In this document: piece after piece, positions 1-8,243 of the stretch
Position numbering within the stretch: the stretch's first letter is position 1
How the letters are laid out: each line of letters begins with the position of its first letter
NCBI GenBank assembly: GCA_964533585.1
Contig: CAZHMM010000003.1
Span: forward strand, 3,837-67,836
Reading direction: 5' to 3'
Length of the DNA stretch: 64,000 bases
Source: Elioraea sp964533585
Lineage (GTDB): Bacteria; Pseudomonadota; Alphaproteobacteria; Acetobacterales; Acetobacteraceae
Translations under genes and position numbers: made by a program
Notes under the pieces: model-generated
The model's input: only the letters and a program-made list of their open reading frames with translations
Database searches by the model: none
Told to the model about the DNA's origin: nothing

Positions 1-202
1 CCGGCGGCGGTTGGCTCTGGTGGCAGCGACGGCGGCGCCGATCCTGACAGCCGCCCATGTTGTAAAGAGATCGTGCGGCTTCCCGCGCACAGGGCATGCC
101 GCGGCGGCGGGATTTCCGTTGCAGCACCACGGTCAATTCACGGATACAGGCCAGTGATCGGAGCGCGGTGACGCGCCTGGGGCGAATGGAGGGGCCACGG
201 TA

Positions 203-784
203 ATGCCTGCCGATTGGAACGATCCCGACAGACACTCCGCCTCTGCCCGGCTGATGGAGAACCTAGAACAACAGATTTCGTCCAAAGATACCACCATAAC
301 TAACATAAATATTGTCAGCATTTTGGCGGTTATTCTATCAGTATCCTTCTTCCTTTATCCGAATAGACATGACCCCTCTGAGGCTTCGGCGCGGGACTTC
401 TTCCTAAGTGGCTTCCCATTCATGGGGGCGCTTTTTGGCCTCTGGTATGCCCGCGCTATGAAAGCCGACATTGCCCGTCTGCGTCTGCAACTTGACGCGG
501 AACGGGCCGCAGCCCGTCACCGCCGCTTGATCAAGCTGCCGCCACCAACAGACGTGGCGACGGACATCGCCCGCAAAGTGGCGCGGCCCGGTCTTGCTGG
601 CAGCCCGTCCCACACACTCACGCATCAAACCCACGTCTACGCCGTGATGGACGCCATTGAAGGAGAGGCGCTGCGCGGGCGCATGCCGATCGATGCGGAT
701 TGGCGGAGCCGCGCCGAGCGCGAGGCGCGGCGCATCCTCCTGGAAGCTGCCGAGCGTGAAGCCGGCCAGCGTACCCAAGCCTGA
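203..784 (+). CDS. Hypothetical protein with two membrane segments
   Basis: A 193-residue protein of no family I recognise. Residues about 34-53 and 67-84 are hydrophobic and separated by a short charged loop, suggesting a small inner-membrane hairpin. Residues about 86-110 are rich in Arg, Leu and Ala and could form a helix or coiled coil in the cytoplasm, followed by a charged soluble tail. A GGAGGGG ribosome binding site precedes the ATG, so the start is credible. The part encoding the membrane segments (about 265-420) is clearly AT-richer than the surrounding DNA, which fits recent acquisition. It stands alone, about 1.7 kb before the replication gene. Confidence 0.6.
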   Translation: MPADWNDPDRHSASARLMENLEQQISSKDTTITNINIVSILAVILSVSFFLYPNRHDPSEASARDFFLSGFPFMGALFGLWYARAMKADIARLRLQLDAERAAARHRRLIKLPPPTDVATDIARKVARPGLAGSPSHTLTHQTHVYAVMDAIEGEALRGRMPIDADWRSRAEREARRILLEAAEREAGQRTQA

Positions 785-1413
785 GTAGCCCATGCCTCAC
801 GCCGAGGCTGGTCCCGCGAGAGGGATGCACCGGCGCGACATAGGGCGCCGTAAGCACGCCCCGGGCCGCCGGGAGCGGTCATGCGGCGGCCGGTGCTGCC
901 GCCACGCCAAGGAACCCGCCCCGCGCCGCTGCGGTTGCCGCAGGCGGCCCATTGGTCGTTTTCGGGCGTCCCGGCCGCACCCTATCGCGAGCGGGCGGCA
1001 GGACCCGCCCGGGAGGGGCGGTAGAGAGTAGCGGGCGCCCCCATACGCTGACGGGGCAGAAACGGCCCGGGCGCACCCTGCACAGCCCTAGGCTGCCCGG
1101 CATGGCCGGAAGTGGGCTGACTGCGCCTCTCCCTACAGGAACGCGCTGAAACCCGGACCGCGCTCCGCCATTAGGTCCGTTTCGGCCTAAACAAGGCCCG
1201 TCTCCTGCCCGCCGAGGGGGGCGCCCGGCCGCGCGGAGCCGTACAGTGCAGTCGAGAACAGACACTACCGAATTACGGGACCTGGCCAACAAACCAGCAT
1301 GGCTTTTCGAGACTTAGCCAACAAACGAGGCGGCACCGCACTCTAGAGTCAACAACTCGGGGGCGGATCACGCCTTCCGGCTGTAGTTGGCCCGTTTCTC
1401 CGCCGCGAGGGGT
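785..1413. other. Non-coding GC-rich stretch, only short direct repeats
   Basis: No convincing gene is seen on either strand; the open frames are side effects of high GC. The only pattern noted is GCCAACAAAC, repeated at 1285-1294 and 1317-1326 (32 bp apart), about 90 bp before the iteron-like array begins. Confidence 0.5.
1285..1326. repeat. Direct repeat GCCAACAAAC, two copies
   Basis: Two exact 10-bp copies lie at 1285-1294 and 1317-1326, a 32-bp period or about three helical turns. They sit just left of the TGTCGCCA array and could be part of the same control or origin region. Function unknown. Confidence 0.4.
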
Positions 1414-1701
1414 GCTTATGTCGCCACTGTCGCCACTTGTCGCCACCCCCTGGAGACGTACAACTCATTGATTTGCTTAGTGAAAATGGCTTATGTCGCC
1501 ATGTCGCCACCTTCCTATAATAGGCGTTTGACATATATTTTTATTGGTAGCGAATAATATACTTCTCTCTCTGTATTTTCCTGGGAAAGTGGCGACAATG
1601 GCGACATAGGCGAAAAGATCAATGAAATCAAATGGTTAGCTGTCGCCCTCCCCCCAGCGACAAGTGGCGACATGGCGACATGGCGACATAGGCGGGCGAC
1701 A
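1414..1701. repeat. Iteron-like array of TGTCGCCA boxes in two opposed groups
   Basis: Five exact TGTCGCCA boxes in plus orientation lie at 1419, 1428, 1438, 1494 and 1502. Five exact copies in the opposite orientation (TGGCGACA) lie at 1590, 1599, 1665, 1673 and 1681. Near-copies occur at 1641 (TGTCGCCC) and 1694 (GGGCGACA). Longer units recur within each side: GCTTATGTCGCCA at 1414 and 1489, and TGGCGACATAGGCG at 1599 and 1681. The two groups face each other across an AT-rich core of about 80 bp in otherwise very GC-rich DNA. This is the architecture of an iteron origin or of a symmetrical operator or partition site. The replication protein gene follows about 800 bp downstream, so an origin is the favoured reading; no protein binding can be shown from sequence. 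Confidence 0.7.
1510..1589. promoter_or_regulatory. AT-rich core between opposed repeats (possible unwinding element or promoter)
   Basis: This is the most AT-rich segment nearby. It contains TTGACA at 1528-1533 with TAATAT at 1555-1560 (spacing 21, too long for a good promoter), and a TATAAT at 1516-1521 inside the near-palindrome CCTATAATAGG (1514-1524). It could be a DNA unwinding element, a promoter, or both. The flanking boxes would overlap any -35 region. Confidence 0.4.
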
Positions 1702-1739
1702 AGAGAAACCCGAAGGAACGGGCCAATCCTGAGCCGGAG

Positions 1740-2150
1740 GCGCGCCCCGCCTTGCCTGCCAGCCGCTTCCTGCCCCGCCGCTCGGCCCTGCGCCGCCGCG
1801 GGCCACTCCCTGACCGCCTGCCGCTCCGCCCGAGGCTCCCCTGGGCTCCCCTGGGCTCCCCTGGGTCTCCCTGCCCACCACGGGGGCTCTCCGCCGGCCG
1901 CCCCCGGACCATTCCCTGCCCTCCCCGGGCCAGCGCCGCCGCTGCCTGCTGCCCTGCCGCTGCCCTGCTGCCCTGCTGCCCTGCCGGCCTCCCTGGGCTC
2001 CCCGCTGCTCCCTGCCGCTCCCCCTGGGCCTCCCTGGCACCACGGGGGCTTCCACGGGGGCTTGCCCCCCGGCGGGGGGCCGCCCCGGGGGCACTCCCTT
2101 GCCCGCCGTGGGCCGTTCCCTGACCCGCGGGCCGCCCGCCCGGGGGAATG
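1740..2150. repeat. C-skewed low-complexity tract with tandem repeats
   Basis: The plus strand is strongly rich in C over G for about 400 bp. It contains three exact tandem copies of GGCTCCCCTG at 1834-1863 with a fourth degenerate copy to 1873, and iterated CTGCCCTG units around 1945-1985. The minus strand carries regularly spaced G-runs that could form G-quadruplexes. All frames give Pro/Gly/Ala-rich translations with no start signals or recognised domain, so I regard it as non-coding. Confidence 0.55.
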
Positions 2151-2183
2151 TCTAAAATTATGGACCGTGCGGCCAAACGAAAA

Positions 2184-2217
2184 CGCCCCGAGGCCGAAGC
2201 CCCGGGGCGCTGTTTTT
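2184..2217. terminator. Bidirectional Rho-independent terminator
   Basis: CGCCCCG-A-GGC pairs with GCC-C-CGGGGCG around a CGAA loop (2195-2198), followed on the plus strand by CTGTTTTT. Read on the minus strand the loop is the very stable TTCG and the hairpin is followed by GTTTTCGTTT. It can therefore stop transcripts coming from both sides. It separates the low-complexity tract from the control region of the replication gene. Confidence 0.75.
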
Positions 2218-2408
2218 CGCAGAGGAAGATGACTGTAACCGCCGGACGGCGGCCCCGCGGGTGCCAAGCCGCGGGAAGATGATCTTATCAGGATCGCACG
2301 CAAGGCTCAAGGCCATGCCATGCGCCTGTAGCATCGCTCTAACTCGTTGTCAGACCAAAGAAAAGTCGGCTTTTCGGGTCGTAGTCGGAAGCGTCAAGTT
2401 CGATGGTT

Positions 2409-2455
2409 GCATGGAGCCATGCGCTTATGATATGGTGATCATGCGTTGTGCGCAT
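2409..2455. promoter_or_regulatory. Operator-like palindromes before the replication gene
   Basis: GCATGGAGCCATGC (2409-2422) is a near-perfect dyad and ATGCG-TTGTG-CGCAT (2441-2455) is a second one. Both lie 45-90 bp before the chosen ATG at 2499, where an autorepressor or initiator would bind. No regulator gene lies next to them. Confidence 0.4.
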
Positions 2456-2498
2456 GACGCGCCCCGGCCGCCAAGCCGGTTCGCAGGCAGAGGTACAG

Positions 2499-5021
2499 AT
2501 GGCAGATTCCGTTCTCCTCCCTCGAAATGACCGCCCGGCGCATCTTGTGTCCGGGGTCGACGTGCTCCGCACGCTCTGGGGCCGCTGGGCTGTCAGTGAT
2601 GCCAGCAAACGGCCGTTCGGCCCCGATGGTGCCTTTCCGATCGCGACAACCCGCCCCGACGGGTGGGAGGATTACGAGGCCGCGGCGGCGACCGTTGCCG
2701 CCGGCCGGGCCGTCCATTGCGGCATCCGCCTCGGCCCGCTCTCGGAGGACCCCGAAGCCGATTCCGAACGCGTGTTGACGATATGCGGACTCGACCTGGA
2801 CACGTGCCGCGACGCCACCCGCCCGGACGACGATCCGGACGCCCTAGAGCCTTGGGCGCGGGAAATTCTCGACCGCCTCGGCTCGACCTACGCGGAGGTC
2901 TCCCCGTCCGGTGCGGGCGTGAAGGCGTTCTTCTTTGTCCGCAGCGCCCCCGAGCAGACCGCGAAGGCGATCGGCATCAACGGGCAGGGCCGCAAGGTCG
3001 CGTTCGGCACGGGCCAGCACCCTGCGGCAGTAGAGATGTACCTCGGCGCCCGCTTCTTCATCGTCACAGGGCGTGCGCTGGCCCCGGATGCGCCTCTGCT
3101 GCTGATCGATCCGAACACGCTCCGCGATGTGATCGCCGCGGCGGAGGCGCACCGCCGCACCGCAGCGCCCGGCCGGCGCAAGCCCCCCACGGCCGAACCG
3201 CGCGACCCGCTCGCGCCGCTTGATCGTGACACCGCCGCGCGGGCCTGGCGGATCACGGAAGAAACGTTCCGGGCCACGGCAGAGGACGCGGGTGCGATCT
3301 TCGCGGCCGCCGACCCGAAGCCCGCAGCGATGTTCCGGCTTCAAGGGCAGGATCAATCCCGTTCCGCATACGCAGCACACATCGCCGCGCGCACGGCTGC
3401 CGCTGCTCAGGCCGACCCCGCGGTGCGCGGCGAGGCTCTCTGCCGAGCCTACTACCGCGACTGCGCGCACTGTGCGCCGGCCGCTGAATGGCTCGCCGAG
3501 AAGCTGGCGGAGGGCGACTACCGGGAAATCGTCCGAACGATCGGCCTTGCCGTCGCAGGCGTGGAAGAGCGGGAGGCCGAGGCTTGGCCCGATCCGGCGG
3601 ATATCGGCGATGCCGAGGGCTTCGTCCCGCCCGCCCTGACCCGCGAGCATGTGCCGGACCTGATCCATGATTGGGCGCAAGATACCGCGGGGCGCCTCGG
3701 GGTGGACCCGGCCCCCGTCGCCCTTGCCGCCATCGTCACGGCCGCGGCAGCGATCCCCGCGAGCTACGTCATCCACCCGCGCCAACGCGACCGCGAATGG
3801 ACCGAGCCCGCAATCCTTTGGGCTACGCTGATTGGTGAGCCATCAGCAAAGAAGAGTCCCGCTATGCGGGCCGCGATCCGGCCTCTGAGAGAGTGCGATG
3901 CCGACGCTGCGAAGCAGCACGGCCGCGAGATGCGCGACTACAAGGTCCGGCACCGTTGGTGGGCCGACCTGATGAAACAGAACCCCCAAGAGGCCGCGCA
4001 CGAGCCCGAGGAGCCGGTTCAGCGTCACTACATCGCTGAGGACGCGACCACTGAGGCGCTGGCGTACTGCCTGCGCGGCGGCGCCGAGGATCGCGAAGCA
4101 CACGGGAAGCTGCTCGTCGCCAGTGACGAAATGATCGGCCTGTTCGGGCAGATGGATCGGTATCGGTCTGGCGGGGGCAAGGGCAGCGCCGACCGTGGCG
4201 CATATCTCAAGGCATACAATGGCGGGCCGCACAAGATCACCCGGATTGGCCGCGGAACGAGCTTCTGCCCTTCATGGGCTCTATGCATCCTGGGCAACGT
4301 GCAGCCCGAACCTTTGGCGCGCATCGCGAAGGACGGGCAAGAGGACGGGCTCCTGCAACGCTTCATATTTGCGATCATAACGCAGAATGGGCGGGGCGAA
4401 GACCGGGCCGCGACGCCGGGCCTCGTCGAGCGGTACGGCTCGGCAATGCGGCTGCTTACGGCCCTGCCGCGCCCCGCCTCGCCGCTCCGGTTCGAGCGCG
4501 GCGCCGAGCGGTTTCAAGAGATGCTGGCGGAGGAACTGACGCGCCGTCCGGCGGTAAATTCGGCAGATGAACGGGTGCGGAGCGCGTTCAGCAAGTTTGA
4601 AGGGACATGGGCGCGCCTCGCGCTCGTCTTCCACCTCCTCGATGGCGTTGATAGTTGGCCTGAGCCCGTCCCGGCGGTCGTGCCGCTGCACATCGCGGAG
4701 ATGGCCGCACGGTTTCTCTTGGACGTGGCCTACCCCAACACGATCCGGGCCTACCAGGTAATGGGCGCTGTCGGGGCCTCCGGGTCCGTCCGCGCGACGG
4801 CCGACTTCATCCGCAAGCGCGCCGGGCAGCGCATCACGTGGCGCGACCTCATACGCGGCCCGCGCCTTTTTCGCGACCCCGCGCGCCGCCGGGAGGCCGA
4901 GGACATCATCGCGCTTCTGGTCGCGGCGGGATGGCTCCGCCCGCTCGATCCGTCCCAGCATCGTTCCGCTACAACATCAGCTTGGGTGGTCAATCCCAAG
5001 GTCAAGGAGGCAAATCCGTGA
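2499..5021 (+). CDS. Primase/helicase-like replication protein (DUF3987 family)
   Basis: An 840-residue protein with a primase-polymerase-like N-terminal part: GLDLD at about 97-101 and the TYAEVSPSGAGVKAFF segment at about 131-146, a hallmark of element-borne prim-pol modules. A C-terminal DUF3987 ATPase-like domain follows, with the loop GEPSAKKSP near residue 447 and later basic residues. Such proteins start replication of plasmids, phages and satellites. The open frame extends upstream to a GTG at 2448, but that lies inside a palindrome. ATG 2499 has GGCAGAGG in front and was preferred. The stop overlaps the next gene (GTGA), so it heads a translationally coupled operon. Function is inferred from domain pattern. 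Confidence 0.75.
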   Translation: MADSVLLPRNDRPAHLVSGVDVLRTLWGRWAVSDASKRPFGPDGAFPIATTRPDGWEDYEAAAATVAAGRAVHCGIRLGPLSEDPEADSERVLTICGLDLDTCRDATRPDDDPDALEPWAREILDRLGSTYAEVSPSGAGVKAFFFVRSAPEQTAKAIGINGQGRKVAFGTGQHPAAVEMYLGARFFIVTGRALAPDAPLLLIDPNTLRDVIAAAEAHRRTAAPGRRKPPTAEPRDPLAPLDRDTAARAWRITEETFRATAEDAGAIFAAADPKPAAMFRLQGQDQSRSAYAAHIAARTAAAAQADPAVRGEALCRAYYRDCAHCAPAAEWLAEKLAEGDYREIVRTIGLAVAGVEEREAEAWPDPADIGDAEGFVPPALTREHVPDLIHDWAQDTAGRLGVDPAPVALAAIVTAAAAIPASYVIHPRQRDREWTEPAILWATLIGEPSAKKSPAMRAAIRPLRECDADAAKQHGREMRDYKVRHRWWADLMKQNPQEAAHEPEEPVQRHYIAEDATTEALAYCLRGGAEDREAHGKLLVASDEMIGLFGQMDRYRSGGGKGSADRGAYLKAYNGGPHKITRIGRGTSFCPSWALCILGNVQPEPLARIAKDGQEDGLLQRFIFAIITQNGRGEDRAATPGLVERYGSAMRLLTALPRPASPLRFERGAERFQEMLAEELTRRPAVNSADERVRSAFSKFEGTWARLALVFHLLDGVDSWPEPVPAVVPLHIAEMAARFLLDVAYPNTIRAYQVMGAVGASGSVRATADFIRKRAGQRITWRDLIRGPRLFRDPARRREAEDIIALLVAAGWLRPLDPSQHRSATTSAWVVNPKVKEANP

Positions 5022-5341
5022 CGGCACCCGTGAACCTGAGCGCGGGCACGGCTCAGCGCGTGAACCGATGGGCAGCCGTCGCGCTTGCCCGGCAGGCCGA
5101 GGAAGCCCTCAGCGCGGCAACCGCACACCGTCGCGAGGCGGAGCGGGAGACGGCGGACCTGACCGTTGCAGCCGCCCTTGCCGTTGAAGCCGATCGAAGG
5201 GCGCGGGCCTCCGGGCATGCCGCCGCGCAGACGCTGGCGGCCGACGTGCTGGCGCGCGTGCGACGGGCCGCCGAGGGCGCGACCGCGGCCCGGTTCGGGC
5301 GCCCCTTCGTCCCGCCGTTCCACCGCCGGGGGCGTCCATGA
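5018..5341 (+). CDS. Small Ala/Arg-rich helical protein, unknown
   Basis: A 107-residue protein starting at GTG 5018 with a strong AAGGAGG site at 5004-5010. The start overlaps the stop of the replication gene by four bases. The centre (about 20-95) is a long Ala/Glu/Arg-rich stretch with heptad-like character, probably an alpha-helical coiled coil. The C-terminus is basic and proline-rich. No family recognised. Its coupling to the replication gene suggests a helper role in the same process, but nothing in the sequence proves it. Confidence 0.6.
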   Translation: MTAPVNLSAGTAQRVNRWAAVALARQAEEALSAATAHRREAERETADLTVAAALAVEADRRARASGHAAAQTLAADVLARVRRAAEGATAARFGRPFVPPFHRRGRP

Positions 5342-5544
5342 GGCCCCGCGGCAGGCTGGTCATTCCAGACGTGAAGACCCTGACCCGCATGCTCACGGCG
5401 CGGGCGGGCGGGCAAGCGCCGCGCTTACGCGCCCGTATCAACCCTTCGCTTTCCAGGCTCGCGGCCGTGCGACGCGCGCCAGCCGACCGGCAGAGTGCCG
5501 CTCCGGCCAAATCAGACCGCACGAACACGGGAGACTTCTCATGA
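5338..5544 (+). CDS. Small basic protein, unknown
   Basis: A 68-residue, strongly basic protein (many Arg) whose ATG overlaps the previous stop (ATGA) and whose stop overlaps the next start. This coupling is the best evidence that it is real. No motif recognised; the charge would suit nucleic-acid binding, which is speculation. Confidence 0.5.
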   Translation: MRPRGRLVIPDVKTLTRMLTARAGGQAPRLRARINPSLSRLAAVRRAPADRQSAAPAKSDRTNTGDFS

Positions 5545-6221
5545 ATACGCCTGAAGCAATCGCCCGCGTGTTTGGGCTGGTTACCCTCCGCGCGGATGCC
5601 CTCTATGCCCTGACCGATCCGCTCACGGGTCACTTCGCTACTGAGATGAAGGCGCGGCGCTGGCCTTTCGTCGGTGACCTGTTCGATGCAGGCGCCGAGT
5701 TCGATGCGGCGCTGCTGCCAGTGAAGGCGGATCGCGCCAGCATCACCAAGGCGCTGATCCACGCGGCGGTGCTGAATGGAGGCGGGCCGATCGTGGGCGG
5801 CGACGCCCTCGGCAGCTTCACGACCGTCGAGGCGCGGGCGCCGCGCTATACGGCGGGCGGCGTGACTTTCGGCGAGCCCCGGCTCACGCTCCCGCTGCTG
5901 ACCAGTGCGCGCCGCTCGCGCGATTGGACCACGCTGTTCCAGAACCATGGCGAAGCGGCGGGGCACATCTTCCGGCGTGAGTTCGCCCTCGCGGCCGATG
6001 CGGGCGCACACGAGCCCAAGGCGTGGCGCAAGTATGATGTGGCCAAGAGCGGCGGGGTTTTCGCGGGCACGTTCGACCGCCCGCCCGCCGGGCCGACCTA
6101 TTCAGCCGCGGTCATTGAGGCTGCGAGCATCCCCGGTGACCCGGCACCAGCGCAGCCGGCCGCCCCCGTGGCGCCGCGCGGCTTCGCGGACGCCCCGCTC
6201 GCGATCGAAGAGGTGGCGTGA
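5541..6221 (+). CDS. Hypothetical protein of the element operon
   Basis: A 226-residue protein without recognised domain. The ATG at 5541 overlaps the preceding TGA and is preceded by GGGAG (5528-5533). Residues 1-180 look like a compact globular alpha/beta protein, while the last 35 residues are Pro/Ala-rich and probably disordered. An open frame continues far upstream in the same frame, but the overlap and ribosome binding site favour this start. The next gene overlaps its stop. Confidence 0.6.
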   Translation: MNTPEAIARVFGLVTLRADALYALTDPLTGHFATEMKARRWPFVGDLFDAGAEFDAALLPVKADRASITKALIHAAVLNGGGPIVGGDALGSFTTVEARAPRYTAGGVTFGEPRLTLPLLTSARRSRDWTTLFQNHGEAAGHIFRREFALAADAGAHEPKAWRKYDVAKSGGVFAGTFDRPPAGPTYSAAVIEAASIPGDPAPAQPAAPVAPRGFADAPLAIEEVA

Positions 6222-7609
6222 TGGACGCGATCCTGCGCGAACACGCGGCGGCGGGTGGTGACCCCGCCGCCCCCCTCCCGGGCACTGAGGTCCGCGACAA
6301 CCGCCCCTGGCTAACCCAGGCAGCGGAGGACCGCCTCTTTCCGTGGGGCGACTTGCTCGCCGTGTGCTCCCTCGCGGACATTGACGGCGCCTTTCCCCAG
6401 AGCCTCTACGATGCGGCAAACGAGGAGCGTGTCCGCTACATCGTCGCGCGGGTCCCCGGGGCGGGCCTGCTGACACGCCCTGATGGCGCGCCGGTGCGTC
6501 TGCGCATCTGGCAACACGGCTGGCGCCGTCCGTCCATGCGCGCCCCGGCACACATCGAGCGCGCGGCCCCGGGCTCGGCGCTGGAAGAAACCGAGGTGCT
6601 GGTCCTGCGCAACCGGGACTACTGGTCACGCCAGCCGCTGCACCGCATCAGGGCAGAGTGCCTTGTCGGGACCCTGAGCGTAGCCGGCTCGATCGCCATG
6701 CCCGTGCATGTATTCGAGCACGCCCGGCGGGGCTTCCTCCAAGACCGGGCGGGCTGGCAACCCTTGAACCCGATGGACGCGCCGCCATCATATCCCGGGG
6801 CCGCCTATGCCTATGCCATGGCCGGCGCGGAGGGGGACTACGGGTCAACGGACATGGGCATGGCGGGGGCCGAGCCCGCCGAACCCGATCCGGGGCAGCA
6901 AGCCGTTGCGGCCTTTGTCGGCCTGATCAAGGACCGCTTCATCCCCCTCGGCAACGTGCTGGACCTGGACAGCCTCGCAGGCGTCACGGGCGAGGGGTGG
7001 CCGGCGGTGTTCTGTCGGGCTGGGCTCGACAAGCTGCCGGACATTGCCCTCGCGGCCATGCGGCAGTTGGAAGGCACCGGACGGCCGTGGAAGCTGGCCC
7101 ATGTCACGCGCCCCGTGGAGACCTTCGGAAGTGTCTGGCATTGGCCCGAAGGCGAGCGCGAGCCGCGCCAGCACCTCCGGGCAGACTACGGACCGCGCAC
7201 CCGCCTCTATGTCCTACGGCACGGCCCCTTGATCATCGCCGAGAGGCCGGACGGCTACATCGTCGCCGAGGCGCTTGCAGCCGCGGAGACGGAGGGCAAC
7301 CCGATCACGCCGCGCTTCCTGGTGCGGGAGTGGCGGGCCAAGCTGCGCGAGCGGGGTCGCTTCTACCCAGGGCACAGCCCGTACCACCCGCCGCCGGGGG
7401 CCAGGCTCGCGAACGATCCGGCGGCCGGGCTGGCCATGCTGGGCTTGGAACCCTCGGCGAAGGTCTTGGAGAAACTCCGGGCCGAGACGGCAGCGAAGGG
7501 GCGTCAGGGGGAGGAAGACCGCCTCGCCGCGAAGCGGGCGCGTCAGACGGCCGCCTCCGGCGATGAAGACGACGGGCCGCGGAAGCGCACCCGGCGCCTG
7601 TTTCCCTGA
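6221..7609 (+). CDS. Hypothetical protein of the element operon
   Basis: A 462-residue protein with no family I can name. The start ATG overlaps the previous stop as TGATG (a GTG three bases earlier is the alternative). Most of the chain is globular with many Trp and Pro residues. The last 60 residues are highly charged and basic (Lys/Arg runs such as RKRTRR), a tail that would suit DNA binding or interaction. It is the second-largest gene of the operon and so the most likely effector besides the replication protein. The next gene again overlaps its stop. Confidence 0.6.
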   Translation: MDAILREHAAAGGDPAAPLPGTEVRDNRPWLTQAAEDRLFPWGDLLAVCSLADIDGAFPQSLYDAANEERVRYIVARVPGAGLLTRPDGAPVRLRIWQHGWRRPSMRAPAHIERAAPGSALEETEVLVLRNRDYWSRQPLHRIRAECLVGTLSVAGSIAMPVHVFEHARRGFLQDRAGWQPLNPMDAPPSYPGAAYAYAMAGAEGDYGSTDMGMAGAEPAEPDPGQQAVAAFVGLIKDRFIPLGNVLDLDSLAGVTGEGWPAVFCRAGLDKLPDIALAAMRQLEGTGRPWKLAHVTRPVETFGSVWHWPEGEREPRQHLRADYGPRTRLYVLRHGPLIIAERPDGYIVAEALAAAETEGNPITPRFLVREWRAKLRERGRFYPGHSPYHPPPGARLANDPAAGLAMLGLEPSAKVLEKLRAETAAKGRQGEEDRLAAKRARQTAASGDEDDGPRKRTRRLFP

Positions 7610-7917
7610 TGCGCCCGCCGTCACTCTTGCTCCCGGTGCCGCCGCGTCTGTCCTTCCCGGACGGCGTGGTGCGCGGCCTGGACACGGCGGGACCTTCGTT
7701 GCCCTTCGGCCTCGATGCGCTCGCCGGAACGCTAGAGGCCGCGGGGCGTGCCTTCCTTGCCGGGGCGCTTGACCCCGACCCGGCAGGGGTGGCCGACAGG
7801 CCGCACGACAACCGCCCCGAGAGGGGTACAGCCGCAACCGACCCCCGAGACGACTACTCGCAGAGGGGGTCTACATGGCTCGAAACCGAGGAAACCACGC
7901 CGCCGCGCCGCCGCTAG
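7609..7917 (+). CDS. Hypothetical small protein
   Basis: A 102-residue Pro/Asp-rich protein whose ATG overlaps the preceding TGA (TGATG). No motif recognised and no strong ribosome binding site; translational coupling is the main support. It overlaps the next gene by 43 bp, so one of the two may be incorrectly called. Confidence 0.4.
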   Translation: MRPPSLLLPVPPRLSFPDGVVRGLDTAGPSLPFGLDALAGTLEAAGRAFLAGALDPDPAGVADRPHDNRPERGTAATDPRDDYSQRGSTWLETEETTPPRRR

Positions 7918-8237
7918 AGGACTGCACCGCCTGGAACGCTCAATGTCAGCAATGGATCGAGGGCAAGCCCGAGCCTGAGATCGAACGGCGGATTGCAGCG
8001 ATCTTGAAGCAGGAACGCGCGGCGCGTTGGTGGCACGGCGCCCCGCCGCTGCTGATCCTGCCCGGGATGCGCGGCGATGCCTCGCCGGCCTTCTGGGCCT
8101 TCTGGACAGAGTGGACCAGCGCCCGCGCTGCCTCGGTGGCGCGAGCCGATGGCGGCTTCGGAGGGCGCATCTGCGGGCGACGCCGCAAGCGGAGGCGGGG
8201 GGCCGGGATAGCGTTCGCGAGGGCCTGCCTCGGATAG
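7875..8237 (+). CDS. Hypothetical small protein, last gene of the element operon
   Basis: A 120-residue protein with a purine-rich AGAGGGGG site before ATG 7875. Residues about 17-55 are charged and helical, followed by a Trp-rich middle and a very basic C-terminal segment (RRRKRRR). No family recognised. It is the last open frame before the repeat cluster and tRNA-Lys. Confidence 0.5.
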   Translation: MARNRGNHAAAPPLEDCTAWNAQCQQWIEGKPEPEIERRIAAILKQERAARWWHGAPPLLILPGMRGDASPAFWAFWTEWTSARAASVARADGGFGGRICGRRRKRRRGAGIAFARACLG

Positions 8238-8243
8238 TGGGCC

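Noticed and set aside
1414..1701. CRISPR array
   Set aside because: Boxes are only 8 bp, unevenly spaced and in both orientations; no cas genes in the window.
1672..2232. Pro/Ala/Gly-rich 186-codon open frame in the low-complexity tract
   Set aside because: All frames are open here because of base composition; no start signal, no domain and the frame runs through the terminator.
2261..2530. 89-codon open frame before the replication gene
   Set aside because: No ribosome binding site, covers the operator-like palindromes and overlaps the real start.
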